64,000 bases of DNA from Streptomyces fumigatiscleroticus (GCF_014647975.1 NZ_BMQF01000003.1:434001-498000); one strand, 5' to 3'; positions 26,358 through 34,768 are shown, counted from the stretch's first letter. Notes: generated by a model not told the origin, from the sequence alone. Numbers and translations: made by a program.

Positions 26358-27343
26358 CAGGCGGCCGCCTTCGCTGTGGTGGGCCGGCGCCGCAGCCGCC
26401 GCAGCTTGGCGGCACGGTCCAGGTCCATGGTGTTCAGTACGGCGGCGAGCGTGTCCTGCGGCATGCGCTGGATCGCGGCCGCGCTCATCGACCGCAGCTG
26501 CTTGGCCACGGCCGGCTCCCACTTGCTCCGGTCCGACAGGTGGTGCGCGATGATCGCGCAGTAGGTGCGCACCGCCTTGGGCAGCAGCTTGTCGGCGTCC
26601 CGGTCGGCCGCGGTCTCCTCCATCACCTGGTCGAAGGCGCGGATGAAGTCCAGCTGGCGGGCGTCGCCGATCTGTGTGAGGGAGGAGGCGACCCCGCGTC
26701 GGTAGAACACGCCGAGCAGGTTGACCACGGCGAACGACTCCGCCTCACGGTGCAGCTTCCAGATCCACGGCCGGTCCTCGGCGGTGCGCAGCCCGTCGGT
26801 GAAGTGCAGCAGGCCCTTGTCCAGCAGGCGGCGGTGGTAGACACCGGCCCAGGCGTAGGCGTAGTCGACCGAGGTGGTGCGTTCGGCGGGGAGGATCGCG
26901 TCGCGCGGCTTCAGCACCTGCCCGCGCAGCCCGACCGGGGCCCGGTGCACGGTCCGCGCGCGGGCGGTGGTCTGTACGTGGTCGGTGCGCACGAAGTCGC
27001 AGCCCAGCTCCTCGATGGCCGACACCAGCTGGGAGAGATAGCCGGGGGCCAGCCAGTCGTCCCCGTCCAGGAACGTCAGGTACTCGCCCCGTGCCGCGTC
27101 CAGGCCGGTGTTGCGGGCGGTGGCGAGCCCGCCGTTCACCTCGTGGCGGAGGAACTGGACCTGGGCGACGTCCGAGAGTTCCTCGGCCCCGCGCTCGACG
27201 ATGGCCGGTGTATCGTCCCTGGATTTGTCGTCCACCAGGACGAACTCGATGTCGCGCCCGGCGTTCAGCCGAAGACTCCTGAGGGTGTCCGGCGCGTATT
27301 GCCGCACGTTGTAGAACGGCACGATGACGGAAAGCTTTGGCAC
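26357..27343 (-). CDS. Family 2 glycosyltransferase
   Basis: 328 residues, a GT-A fold. PKLSVIVPFYNVRQYAPDTL opens the domain; FVLVDDKSRDDT and YLTFLDGDDWLAPGYLSQL hold the metal- and nucleotide-binding aspartates, and TAEDRPWIWKLHREAE the catalytic ED region. The protein continues with a helical tail, as in teichoic acid and capsule GT2 enzymes. The GTG at 27343 was chosen because the domain begins there. No Shine-Dalgarno is seen, but a TAACGT -10 seven bases upstream implies a leaderless transcript. It is first in the leftward operon and is translationally coupled to the polysialyltransferase-like gene. Confidence 0.9.
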   Translation of the reverse strand: MPKLSVIVPFYNVRQYAPDTLRSLRLNAGRDIEFVLVDDKSRDDTPAIVERGAEELSDVAQVQFLRHEVNGGLATARNTGLDAARGEYLTFLDGDDWLAPGYLSQLVSAIEELGCDFVRTDHVQTTARARTVHRAPVGLRGQVLKPRDAILPAERTTSVDYAYAWAGVYHRRLLDKGLLHFTDGLRTAEDRPWIWKLHREAESFAVVNLLGVFYRRGVASSLTQIGDARQLDFIRAFDQVMEETAADRDADKLLPKAVRTYCAIIAHHLSDRSKWEPAVAKQLRSMSAAAIQRMPQDTLAAVLNTMDLDRAAKLRRLRRRPTTAKAAA

Positions 27344-27513
27344 CCGCGAAACGTTAGGAGCACGCCCGGCTGGGTACCTTTCCGAAACGCGTACGGCGGC
27401 TGAACTCGATGTGTCGGAACGGTGCATCCCGTGTACTTCCCGCTCTCTGGCGAGCCGGTTCGGCTCCCGGTGGGGTGTTGTTAACTTTTCATTGCGCCAC
27501 GGTTCGGCCATAC

Positions 27514-27531
27514 CTAGGAATCGCTTCCTAG
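27514..27531. promoter_or_regulatory. Palindrome CTAGGAATCGCTTCCTAG over a probable -10
   Basis: A perfect 7-bp inverted repeat with a 4-base spacer in the divergent promoter region of the glycopolymer locus. Its right arm overlaps TAGTGT (27529-27534), the likely -10 for the rightward gene whose GTG is seven bases further. Placement fits a repressor site. The regulator is unknown. Confidence 0.55.
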
Positions 27532-27541
27532 TGTCTTCGTC

Positions 27542-28888
27542 GTGCCACCAAGTACCTCGAACCCCCCGCGAATCGCCGTTCTCGCGGACTCGGACACCCG
27601 CTGGAAATGGGGTGCGCTGACCGCGGGCCGTATCGCTCCGGGTCCGTCCATGGAAGCCGCAGCGCGCGAGGACGCGCAAGTCCGCCCCGTTCTGGACGGA
27701 TTCCTGCTGCGCGGCCGGGCCACGCCCACGGCCCGCCAGTTGCGGGAAGTGGGGGTGAGCGCCGACTCCCTCCGGGAGGTCACAGCCGTCGAGTTCCTGC
27801 GCGCCATGGCCGAGGAGCCGTACGACATCGTCGTGCTGGCCCTGGTCGGCGGCGGCGTCCAGGCGATGCTGCACGGCCTGAAGCGCGTCTGGGAGGGCCG
27901 CACGGACCGGCCCGCCGTCGTCACCGGCTATGTCGGCGTCGTCTACGAGAAGCTCGCCGACGGCCTGCTGCTGCGGCACGGCGCCGACCTCGTCCTCGCC
28001 AACTCCCGCCAGGACGCGGAGCGCTTCCGGGCCGTGTACGAGGGGGTGGGCGCCGACGCCTCGTCGGTGACCGAGGTGGCGCTGCCCTTCCTGGGCGGCG
28101 CGCCCTACACCGGCGAGCACGACCCCTACACGGTGGTCTTCGCCGCGCAGCCCTCCGTCCCGGAGAGCCGCAAGGACCGTACGTACCTGCTGGAACGGCT
28201 GGTCGCGCACGCCCGGCTGCACCCCGCGCGCGAGGTGCTGCTGAAGCTGCGCTCCAAGCCGGGCGAGCACACCACGCACATCGAGGAGCTGCCCTACCAG
28301 AAGCTGGCGCAGCGCATGGACCTGCCGCCCAACTTCCGTCTGGTCTACGGCAACATGGGCGAGGTCCTGGACCGCACCGACCTCATGGTCACGGTCAGCT
28401 CGACCGCCGCCCTGGAGTCCCTGCACCGCCGCATCCCGACGGTGGTCCTCACCGACCTGGGCGTGCGCGAGGCCCTCGGCAACCACCACTTCGTGGGCTC
28501 CGGCTGCCTGGCCTCCTGGGACCAGCTCGACGCCGGCCACCGCCCGGTGCCCGACGAGGAGTGGGTCGCCCGGCAGGGTGTCGCCGCCGACGGCCGCTAT
28601 GCGACCGCCTTCGACACGGCGCGCGAACGCCTCGCCGAGCTGCTGGACCGCCCCGGCGGCCTGCCGCCCCTCACCCCGTACTACACACCCGCCACCGCCG
28701 CCGGCTATCTGCCCGGCATCCTCGCCCGCCATCACCTGGGCCCGGACGGGACGCCGCTGCCCGGCGCGCCCGCCGCCGACAAGGAGCCCGGACCGGTCCG
28801 GCAGATCGTGCGCCGGGCGGCGCGCGGCGCCTACCGGCACGGCGTGCAGCGGGTCGCCCCCGTGATCCGGCGAATGGGAGAGCTGTGA
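27542..28888 (+). CDS. Putative glycosyltransferase (DUF6716-like), nonulosonic acid locus
   Basis: 448 residues. It reads as a GT-B-like protein: PRIAVLADSDTRWKWGALTA at the start, VVTGYVGVVYEKLADGLLLR in the middle, and LMVTVSSTAALESLHRRIPT near the sugar-nucleotide site. I recall this family as DUF6716 putative glycosyltransferases, always next to NeuA/NeuB-type genes in Streptomyces. It is first in a rightward set of four genes. The GTG has no Shine-Dalgarno and is probably leaderless. The reaction is not known. Confidence 0.75.
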   Translation: MPPSTSNPPRIAVLADSDTRWKWGALTAGRIAPGPSMEAAAREDAQVRPVLDGFLLRGRATPTARQLREVGVSADSLREVTAVEFLRAMAEEPYDIVVLALVGGGVQAMLHGLKRVWEGRTDRPAVVTGYVGVVYEKLADGLLLRHGADLVLANSRQDAERFRAVYEGVGADASSVTEVALPFLGGAPYTGEHDPYTVVFAAQPSVPESRKDRTYLLERLVAHARLHPAREVLLKLRSKPGEHTTHIEELPYQKLAQRMDLPPNFRLVYGNMGEVLDRTDLMVTVSSTAALESLHRRIPTVVLTDLGVREALGNHHFVGSGCLASWDQLDAGHRPVPDEEWVARQGVAADGRYATAFDTARERLAELLDRPGGLPPLTPYYTPATAAGYLPGILARHHLGPDGTPLPGAPAADKEPGPVRQIVRRAARGAYRHGVQRVAPVIRRMGEL

Positions 28889-28929
28889 ACCCCGGGATCC
28901 CCCACCAAGCACGTCAAGGAGCCGATGCC

Positions 28930-30234
28930 ATGTCCAACCCGGAAGCGGGCGGAGCCGAGAGCCCGGGGGAGCGCCGGGTGCTCGCGGTGATTCCCGCGCG
29001 CGGCGGCTCCAAGGGCGTACCCGCGAAGAACCTGGCGGCCGTCGGCGGAGTACCGCTGGTGGCGCGTGCCGTGCGCGAGTGCCGTGCCGCCCGGCTGGTG
29101 ACCGACGTGGTGGTCTCCACCGACGACCAGGCCATCGCCGCCGCCGCCCGGCAGGCCGGCGCGGAGGTGGTGCTCAGGCCCGCCGCCATCGCCGGTGACA
29201 CCGCCACCTCCGAGGCCGCCGTGCTGCATGCCATGGACGCCCACGAGGCGCTGCACGGCTCCCCGGTCGACGTGGTGCTGCTCGTGCAGTGCACCAGCCC
29301 GTTCATCGTCCGCCAGGACATCGACGGGGTCGTCGCCGCGGTGCTGGAGCACGGCGCCGACACGGCGCTGACCGTGGCCCCCTTCCACGGCTTCGTCTGG
29401 CGGGACGCGGCCGACGACCCGGCGGTCGGCGAAAGCCGGTCCACGGCGGCCGTCGCCGGATCGGTCACCGTGGCCAACTCCACCGCCACCCAGGGCGGTT
29501 ACGGCGTCAACCACGACAAGTCCTTCCGTCCGCGCCGCCAGGACCGCCCCCAGGACCTGCTGGAGACCGGCGCCGCCTACGCGATGGACGCGGCCGGCTT
29601 CCGCGAGCACCGGCACCGCTTCTTCGGCCGTACCGACCTGGTGCGCACCGACCCGGCGCGGGTGCTGGAGATCGACGACCCGCACGACCTGGCCCGCGCC
29701 CGCGCGCTGGCCCCCCTCTTCGACGCGGACCTGCCCGGCTCGCTCCCCACCGCCGACGACATCGACGCGGTGGTCCTCGACTTCGACGGCACCCAGACCG
29801 ACGACCGGGTGCTGGTCGACTCCGACGGACGGGAGTTCGTCTCCGTGCACCGCGGGGACGGCCTCGGCATCGCCGCGCTGCGCAGGAGCGGCCTGAAGAT
29901 GCTGATCCTGTCCACGGAACAGAACCCGGTGGTCGCCGCCCGCGCCCGGAAGCTCAAGCTCCCGGTGCTGCACGGCATCGACCGCAAGGACCTCGCCCTC
30001 AAGCAGTGGTGCGAGGAGCAGGGCATCGCGCCGGAGCGCGTGCTCTACGTCGGCAACGACGTCAATGACCTCCCGTGCTTCGCCCTCGTGGGCTGGCCCG
30101 TGGCGGTCGCGAGCGCCCACGACGTCGTGCGCGGCGCCGCACGCGCGGTCACCACCGTCCCCGGTGGCGACGGCGCGATCCGGGAGATCGCCAGCTGGAT
30201 CCTCGGCCCCTCTCTCGATTCCCTCACCAAGTAA
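28930..30234 (+). CDS. Fused acylneuraminate cytidylyltransferase and KdsC-like HAD phosphatase
   Basis: 434 residues in two parts. Residues 1-265 form a CMP-nonulosonic acid synthetase (NeuA): VLAVIPARGGSKGVPAKNLA is the CTP-binding signature, VLLVQCTSPFIVRQDIDGV and the ETGAAYAMDA block complete the fold. Residues 275-434 are a HAD phosphatase with all motifs: AVVLDFDGTQTDD (nucleophile DxD), ILST, a lysine in GIDRKDLALK and YVGNDVNDLPC. The phosphatase probably removes the 9-phosphate of the NeuB product and the transferase then makes the CMP-sugar. ATG 28930 has AAGGAG eight bases upstream. The architecture parallels vertebrate CMAS, but here the HAD motifs are intact. Confidence 0.92.
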   Translation: MSNPEAGGAESPGERRVLAVIPARGGSKGVPAKNLAAVGGVPLVARAVRECRAARLVTDVVVSTDDQAIAAAARQAGAEVVLRPAAIAGDTATSEAAVLHAMDAHEALHGSPVDVVLLVQCTSPFIVRQDIDGVVAAVLEHGADTALTVAPFHGFVWRDAADDPAVGESRSTAAVAGSVTVANSTATQGGYGVNHDKSFRPRRQDRPQDLLETGAAYAMDAAGFREHRHRFFGRTDLVRTDPARVLEIDDPHDLARARALAPLFDADLPGSLPTADDIDAVVLDFDGTQTDDRVLVDSDGREFVSVHRGDGLGIAALRRSGLKMLILSTEQNPVVAARARKLKLPVLHGIDRKDLALKQWCEEQGIAPERVLYVGNDVNDLPCFALVGWPVAVASAHDVVRGAARAVTTVPGGDGAIREIASWILGPSLDSLTK

Positions 30235-30248
30235 GGACGTTCCCCGCC

Positions 30249-31196
30249 ATGAGCGCTGTGACCTCTGACCCCCGCATCCGCACGTTCGGTTCCCGCGAGG
30301 CCGGCCCCGGCCGCCCCGTCTACATCACCGGCGAGATCGGCATCAACCACAACGGCGACCTCGACAACGCCTTCAAGCTGATCGACGTGGCCGCCGAGGC
30401 CGGCTGCGACGCGGTGAAGTTCCAGAAGCGCACCCCGGAGATCTGCACCCCGCGCGACCAGTGGGACATCGAGCGCGACACCCCCTGGGGCCGGATGACC
30501 TACATCGACTACCGCCACCGCGTGGAGTTCGGCGAGGACGAGTACCGCAAGATCGACGAGTACTGCAAGGAGAAGGGGATCGACTGGTTCGCCTCCCCGT
30601 GGGACACCGAGGCCGTCGCCTTCCTGGAGAAGTTCGACGTCCCCGCCCACAAGGTGGCGTCCGCCTCCCTCACCGACGACGAGCTGCTGCGCGCCCTGCG
30701 CGCCACCGGCCGCACGGTCATCCTCTCCACCGGCATGTCCACCCCGAAGCAGATCCGCCACGCGGTCGAGGTGCTGGGCAGCGACAACATCCTGCTCTGC
30801 CACGCCACGTCGACGTACCCGGCGAAGGCCGAGGAGCTCAACCTGCGCGTGATCAACACCCTCCAGCAGGAGTACCCGAACGTCCCGATCGGCTACTCCG
30901 GCCACGAGACGGGCCTGCAGACCACGCTGGCCGCGGTCGCCCTCGGCGCCACCTTCGTCGAGCGCCACATCACCCTCGACCGCGCGATGTGGGGCTCCGA
31001 CCAGGCCGCCTCCGTCGAGCCGCAGGGTCTGGTCCGCCTGGTCCGCGACATCCGCACCATCGAGGCCTCCCTCGGCGACGGCGTGAAGAAGGTCTACGAG
31101 TCCGAGCTGGGCCCGATGAAGAAGCTGCGCCGCGTCACCGGTGTGGTCGCCGAGGCGGAGATCGCCGCGGCCGCCGGCGAGCCGGTCTCGGTCTGA
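30249..31196 (+). CDS. Nonulosonic acid (sialic acid/Kdn) synthase, NeuB family, no SAF domain
   Basis: Condenses phosphoenolpyruvate with a hexose (phosphate) to a nine-carbon keto acid. PVYITGEIGINHNGDLDNAF, CDAVKFQKRTPE, IGYSGHETG and ERHITLD (the two metal-binding histidines), and WGSDQAASVEP are the NeuB barrel motifs. At 315 residues it stops right after the barrel (KKVYESELGPMKKLRR). The usual C-terminal antifreeze-like SAF domain of about 60 residues is absent, and the next bases hold no out-of-frame remnant. It starts 15 bases after the NeuA-HAD gene. In S. coelicolor the related locus has been connected with Kdn, so mannose 6-phosphate is a plausible substrate. Confidence 0.9.
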   Translation: MSAVTSDPRIRTFGSREAGPGRPVYITGEIGINHNGDLDNAFKLIDVAAEAGCDAVKFQKRTPEICTPRDQWDIERDTPWGRMTYIDYRHRVEFGEDEYRKIDEYCKEKGIDWFASPWDTEAVAFLEKFDVPAHKVASASLTDDELLRALRATGRTVILSTGMSTPKQIRHAVEVLGSDNILLCHATSTYPAKAEELNLRVINTLQQEYPNVPIGYSGHETGLQTTLAAVALGATFVERHITLDRAMWGSDQAASVEPQGLVRLVRDIRTIEASLGDGVKKVYESELGPMKKLRRVTGVVAEAEIAAAAGEPVSV

Positions 31197-31246
31197 GTCC
31201 GAGCGGCACCCCCCACAGCGCCTCCTAGACAGGACGGACGTACGCC

Positions 31247-32317
31247 ATGAGCCCTCGCGCCGGGAACGCCGGCCCCCCCACTCTCGCCTTCGTCGAGAGC
31301 CCGGTACAACTGCTGAACGTGCTGGAGTGGGCGCACGCCCACGGGCCGGAGCAAGGCGCGGGGCTCACCCTCGTGGTCCTGTCCCCGACCGACCCGATGA
31401 CCCGGGGCCAGTTGCGCCGTATGGCGGAACTGGCCCGCGAGGACGGTCACGAGGTCCGCTGGGAGGAGGCGCGGGGCGGGGCGACGGCGCCGTTCCAGAC
31501 GATCGGCGGCCTGACTCCGCTGCTGCGCCGGGCCAGACGGGTCGTGATGGGCGACCCGTTCTCCCGCTACGTACAGCTGCTGCTGACCATCACCCGCGCC
31601 CGTGACCTGGTGGTGGTCGACGACGGCACGGCGACGATGGAGTTCGTCGCCCAGCTCGCCCGCGGCGAGCGCCTGGTGCGCTGGCACCGCAAGGGCGGCC
31701 GGCCCGGCCCGCGCGACCTGGTCTTCGCGCCGGTGTCCTCCTCGGCCCGGCGCCGGCTCACCCCGAGCGAGGACCGCCGGGTGTCGGTGTTCTCCTCGAT
31801 GCCGGTGCGGGAGACGCCGGCGGGCGTCACGGTCACCGCCAACACCTTCGCCTGGACCCGCTCCCGCTTCGGCCCGCCCCGCATCACCAAGGGCGCCGAC
31901 ATGGTCGGCACGTCCCTGGTGGAGACCGGCGTGGTGGACGGCGAACGCTATCTGGCGGCCGTCCAGACCCTGGCCAGGGCGCACGGCGCCACCCGCTACT
32001 TCGCCCACCGCCGCGAGAGCACCGAGAAGCTGCACCGCCTGGCGGTGGAGACGGGCCTGGAGGTGGTCCGCCCCGACCTCCCCCTGGAACTGATCGCCCG
32101 CCGCGGCCCCATCGGCCGTACGGTCCTCAGCTTCCCGTCCACGGTGGTCCACACCCTTCCCCTCGCCCTGGCCGGTACGGAGGTGCGGGTCGCGGTGTGC
32201 GACATCGACCCGGCCTGGCTGACCGAGCACGCCTCGCCGCGGGCGCACGGTTTTCTGTCCGGCGTCACCGGTACGGCCCGGGACGTGCACCGGCTGTCGG
32301 CGGTCACGTCGGCGTGA
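31247..32317 (+). CDS. GT52-like sialyl/polysialyltransferase candidate
   Basis: 356 residues. The start TLAFVESPVQLLNVLEWAHA, the block ARDLVVVDDGTATMEFVAQL, YFAHRRESTEKLHRL and VLSFPSTVVHTLPLALAGTE follow the order of motifs in bacterial GT52 lipooligosaccharide sialyltransferases and their polysialyltransferase cousins. The usual HP pair is AHRRES here, so the donor site is altered. It is the last gene of the rightward set behind NeuB. Its stop overlaps the end of the convergent methyltransferase by 14 bases. Probable role: transfer of the CMP-activated nonulosonic acid to the growing polymer. Confidence 0.68.
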   Translation: MSPRAGNAGPPTLAFVESPVQLLNVLEWAHAHGPEQGAGLTLVVLSPTDPMTRGQLRRMAELAREDGHEVRWEEARGGATAPFQTIGGLTPLLRRARRVVMGDPFSRYVQLLLTITRARDLVVVDDGTATMEFVAQLARGERLVRWHRKGGRPGPRDLVFAPVSSSARRRLTPSEDRRVSVFSSMPVRETPAGVTVTANTFAWTRSRFGPPRITKGADMVGTSLVETGVVDGERYLAAVQTLARAHGATRYFAHRRESTEKLHRLAVETGLEVVRPDLPLELIARRGPIGRTVLSFPSTVVHTLPLALAGTEVRVAVCDIDPAWLTEHASPRAHGFLSGVTGTARDVHRLSAVTSA

Positions 32318-33020
32318 CGGCCGGCCGGGGAGCCGGTTCGCCGGCCGGTTTGTCGGCGAGCAGGAAGGCGCGCGGGCGCGTCTCCTCCCCGAGGGGCTCG
32401 CGCAGGACACGGGCCCGCGGGCGCAGCCCGGCCGCGGAGAGCCGGTCGGCCACGGTCTCCGGGGTGCGCCAGTAGTAGTCGAGCTGGATCGCGTGGCCGA
32501 AACGCTCGGTCAGGCGCACATGGCCCTCCTTCCCGGCCTGGAAGCACAGCAGCACATGCCCGCCGGGCACCAGGACCCGGTGGAACTCGGCGAACGCGTC
32601 GGCGAGATGGCCGTCCGGGACATGGATGATCGAGTAGAGGGCGAGCACACCGCCGAGCGTCTCGTCCGGAAGGTCGAGGGACGTCATCGAGCCGACGTGG
32701 AAACGCAGGCCGGGATGGCTCCGGCGGGCCAGCGCCACCATGCGGGGCGAGACGTCGACGCCGAACACCGGCAGCCCCAGCTCGCGCAGCCACGCGGTGA
32801 CATGGCCGGGCCCGCTGCCGACGTCGGCGACGGGCGGCGGTGCGGCGGACGCGGGGGAGGCGGGAAACGCCGCCCGCACGAAGTCGGCGAAGACCTTGAC
32901 CAGCGCCCGGTCCAGGGGCTGCTCGGCCAGACTGTCGGGGAAGCGGTCGGCGTAGGCCTGGGCCATCGTGTCGTAGGAGGCCCGGGTGGTGCGGACGAAT
33001 TCCGGCGGCTCGGCGCTCAC
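32304..33020 (-). CDS. Class I SAM-dependent methyltransferase
   Basis: 238 residues with a Rossmann methyltransferase fold. Motif I is VADVGSGPGHVTAWLRELG; LPVFGVDVSPRMVALARRSH is the acidic loop that binds the ribose; VLALYSIIHVPDGHL and FHRVLVPGGHVLLCFQAGK are motifs II-III. It is of the Methyltransf_11/25 type and the substrate is not evident. GTG 33020 was preferred over 33029 because a TACAGT -10 lies seven bases upstream, pointing to a leaderless transcript. Its end overlaps the glycosyltransferase gene, but it is probably not part of the polymer operon. Confidence 0.9.
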   Translation of the reverse strand: MSAEPPEFVRTTRASYDTMAQAYADRFPDSLAEQPLDRALVKVFADFVRAAFPASPASAAPPPVADVGSGPGHVTAWLRELGLPVFGVDVSPRMVALARRSHPGLRFHVGSMTSLDLPDETLGGVLALYSIIHVPDGHLADAFAEFHRVLVPGGHVLLCFQAGKEGHVRLTERFGHAIQLDYYWRTPETVADRLSAAGLRPRARVLREPLGEETRPRAFLLADKPAGEPAPRPAVTPT

Positions 33021-33373
33021 GCGCGGCACTGTACCGAGACGGCCGGAGCGCTGACCGGAAAACGGCGGTTCCGTGGTCCCGTGAAGCCCGCTCCGGGAAC
33101 CGCGCTACGCCGCTGCGCCGTCGATCCGTCCGTCAGATGAACCGGCCCGCGTGGTCCGGGCGGTGCGTGGTATCCGTGAAGAAGATGATGAACGTTGGGC
33201 TGTGATGGACATCACAGTCTGGTGGTGCATCACCGGCTCGGCGGAAGGACCGGCGAGTTTACCCACTTCAATCGACAGCTATGCGTCGGGCGGCCAGGTT
33301 TTCTTCCCCTAACGGGCTGAACTTTTGTTGATCGCAGGTCAATTGGCGGCCTCGGCGTCCTACCCTTCAGAGG
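33021..33373. other. Divergent intergenic region, about 350 bp
   Basis: No gene seen. It separates the methyltransferase from the M20 gene and holds the CRP-like palindrome at 33200. A second near-palindrome GGTGGTGCATCACC follows at about 33221. The M20 promoter is at the right end (TACCCT -10, seven bases before the GTG). Confidence 0.6.
33200..33217. promoter_or_regulatory. CRP-type palindrome TGTGA-N6-TCACA
   Basis: CTGTGATG-GA-CATCACAG is a perfect 18-bp palindrome that contains the CRP/FNR-family core TGTGA-N6-TCACA. Streptomyces encodes a Crp that binds related GTG-N6-GNCAC sites. It is about 160-180 bp from both divergent starts, so which gene it serves is open. Confidence 0.5.
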
Positions 33374-34618
33374 GTGAAGCAACTGATGTCCCCAGAGACC
33401 CAGGCCGACCTTCCCGGAGGAGCCGTGCTTCCCGGCGCGCTGCCCGAGGCGCTGCACGCCGAACTCGTCGCCTTCCGTCGCGACCTGCACATGCACCCCG
33501 AACTCGGCAACCAGGAGTTCCGCACCACCGCAGCGATCAAGGAACGGCTCGAGCGGGCCGGCCTCAAACCGCGCGTGCTCCCCGCAGGTACCGGGCTCAT
33601 CTGTGACATCGGTACCGAGTCGGGGGAGTGGAACGGCGGCCCCACGATGCTCGCCCTGCGCGCCGACATCGACGGCCTGCCCATCCCGGACACCAAGGCC
33701 GAGTGCCCGTACCGGTCCACCGTGCCGGACCGGGCGCACGCCTGCGGGCACGACGTGCACACCACCGTGGTGCTGGGCGCCGGCCTCGTGCTGGCCGAGC
33801 TGTACCGGCAGGGCATGCTGCCCCGGCCCGTGCGGCTGATCTTCCAGCCCGCGGAGGAGGTGCTGCCCGGCGGCGCCGCCGACGCCATCGCCGGCGGGGT
33901 TCTGGAGGGGGTGCGGCGGATCATCGCCGTGCACTGCGATCCCCGGGTGGACGCCGGCCGGATCGGACTGCGAGAGGGGCCGATCACCTCCGCCTGCGAC
34001 CGCCTGGAGATCGCCCTCGACGGGCCGGGCGGGCACACCGCCCGGCCCCATCTCACCACCGACCTGGTCACGGCCGCCGCCCGCGTGGTCACCGACGTGC
34101 CCGCCCTGGTCTCCCGGCGCATCGACACCCGCGCCGGGCTCGCCATCACCTGGGGCCGGATCGAGTCGGGGCACGCCCCCAACGTGATCCCGCAACACGC
34201 CGAGCTGGCGGGGACCGTGCGCTGCCTGGACATAGAAGCCTGGCGGGAGGCGCCCGACATGGTGGTCGGCGCGATCGACGAGGTCGCCAACCTGCACGGC
34301 GCCAAGTCCGAGATCAACTACGTGCGCGGTGTCCCGCCCGTCGTCAACGAGCCGGCCGTCACCGAGCTGCTGCGCCACGCCATGGTGGTCCGGCGCGGGG
34401 TGCAGTCCGTGGAGGGCACCGAGCAGAGCCTGGGCGGCGAGGACTTCTCCTGGTACCTGGAGCACGTCCCCGGCGCCATGGCCCGCCTCGGGGTGCGCAC
34501 CCCGGGCGAGCGGACCGTGCGCGATCTGCACCAGGGCGACTTCGACGCCGACGAGTCGGCGATCACCGTGGGCGTGGAGCTGTTCACGGCGGCGGCCCTG
34601 CTGGACGCGGGGAGCTGA
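33374..34618 (+). CDS. M20D family amidohydrolase/peptidase
   Basis: 414 residues, a zinc metalloenzyme of the IAA-amino acid hydrolase/carboxypeptidase type that cleaves N-acyl or peptide amides. LHMHPELGNQEFRTTAAIKE opens the family; LRADIDGLPI, HACGHDVHTTVVLGA and FQPAEEVLPGGA carry metal ligands and the general-base glutamate. GPGGHTARPH is in the lid domain and SLGGEDFSWYLEHVPGAM is the last metal site. The GTG at 33374 is either leaderless (TACCCT -10) or uses AGAGG. It is monocistronic, ending at a strong hairpin. The substrate cannot be read from sequence. Confidence 0.92.
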   Translation: MKQLMSPETQADLPGGAVLPGALPEALHAELVAFRRDLHMHPELGNQEFRTTAAIKERLERAGLKPRVLPAGTGLICDIGTESGEWNGGPTMLALRADIDGLPIPDTKAECPYRSTVPDRAHACGHDVHTTVVLGAGLVLAELYRQGMLPRPVRLIFQPAEEVLPGGAADAIAGGVLEGVRRIIAVHCDPRVDAGRIGLREGPITSACDRLEIALDGPGGHTARPHLTTDLVTAAARVVTDVPALVSRRIDTRAGLAITWGRIESGHAPNVIPQHAELAGTVRCLDIEAWREAPDMVVGAIDEVANLHGAKSEINYVRGVPPVVNEPAVTELLRHAMVVRRGVQSVEGTEQSLGGEDFSWYLEHVPGAMARLGVRTPGERTVRDLHQGDFDADESAITVGVELFTAAALLDAGS

Positions 34619-34624
34619 GCGGAA

Positions 34625-34661
34625 CGGGCGAAGGGGAGTCCCGTTGACACCCCTTCGCCCG
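34625..34661 (+). terminator. Hairpin terminator after M20 gene
   Basis: CGGGCGAAGGGG pairs perfectly with CCCCTTCGCCCG over 12 bp around a 13-base loop and is followed by CTTGTGT. It insulates the M20 gene from the nucleoside block. Confidence 0.82.
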
Positions 34662-34756
34662 CTTGTGTCACCCGCCCGTAATCGGCGGCGCACACCTGTA
34701 ACCCACCGTCGGCACGAATCGATAACGGCCGCGAGAAACCCCGTTCCCCTCCCCTT

Positions 34757-34768
34757 CTACGCGCGTTA
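34757..34768. promoter_or_regulatory. Nucleoside-regulon box 1 (first BMP lipoprotein)
   Basis: CTACGCGCGTTA, the palindrome CTACGCGCGTAG with one change, about 95 bp upstream of the start codon. It overlaps a TACTGT -10-like hexamer. The bases around it (TCGATAACGG upstream and TCTACGCGCGTTAC) are shared with the promoter of the second BMP gene. Confidence 0.72.

Noticed and set aside
31160-31246. Frameshift removing the NeuB SAF domain
   Set aside because: The 50 bases after the stop, before the next gene, contain no SAF-like coding in any frame, so the short form is real.
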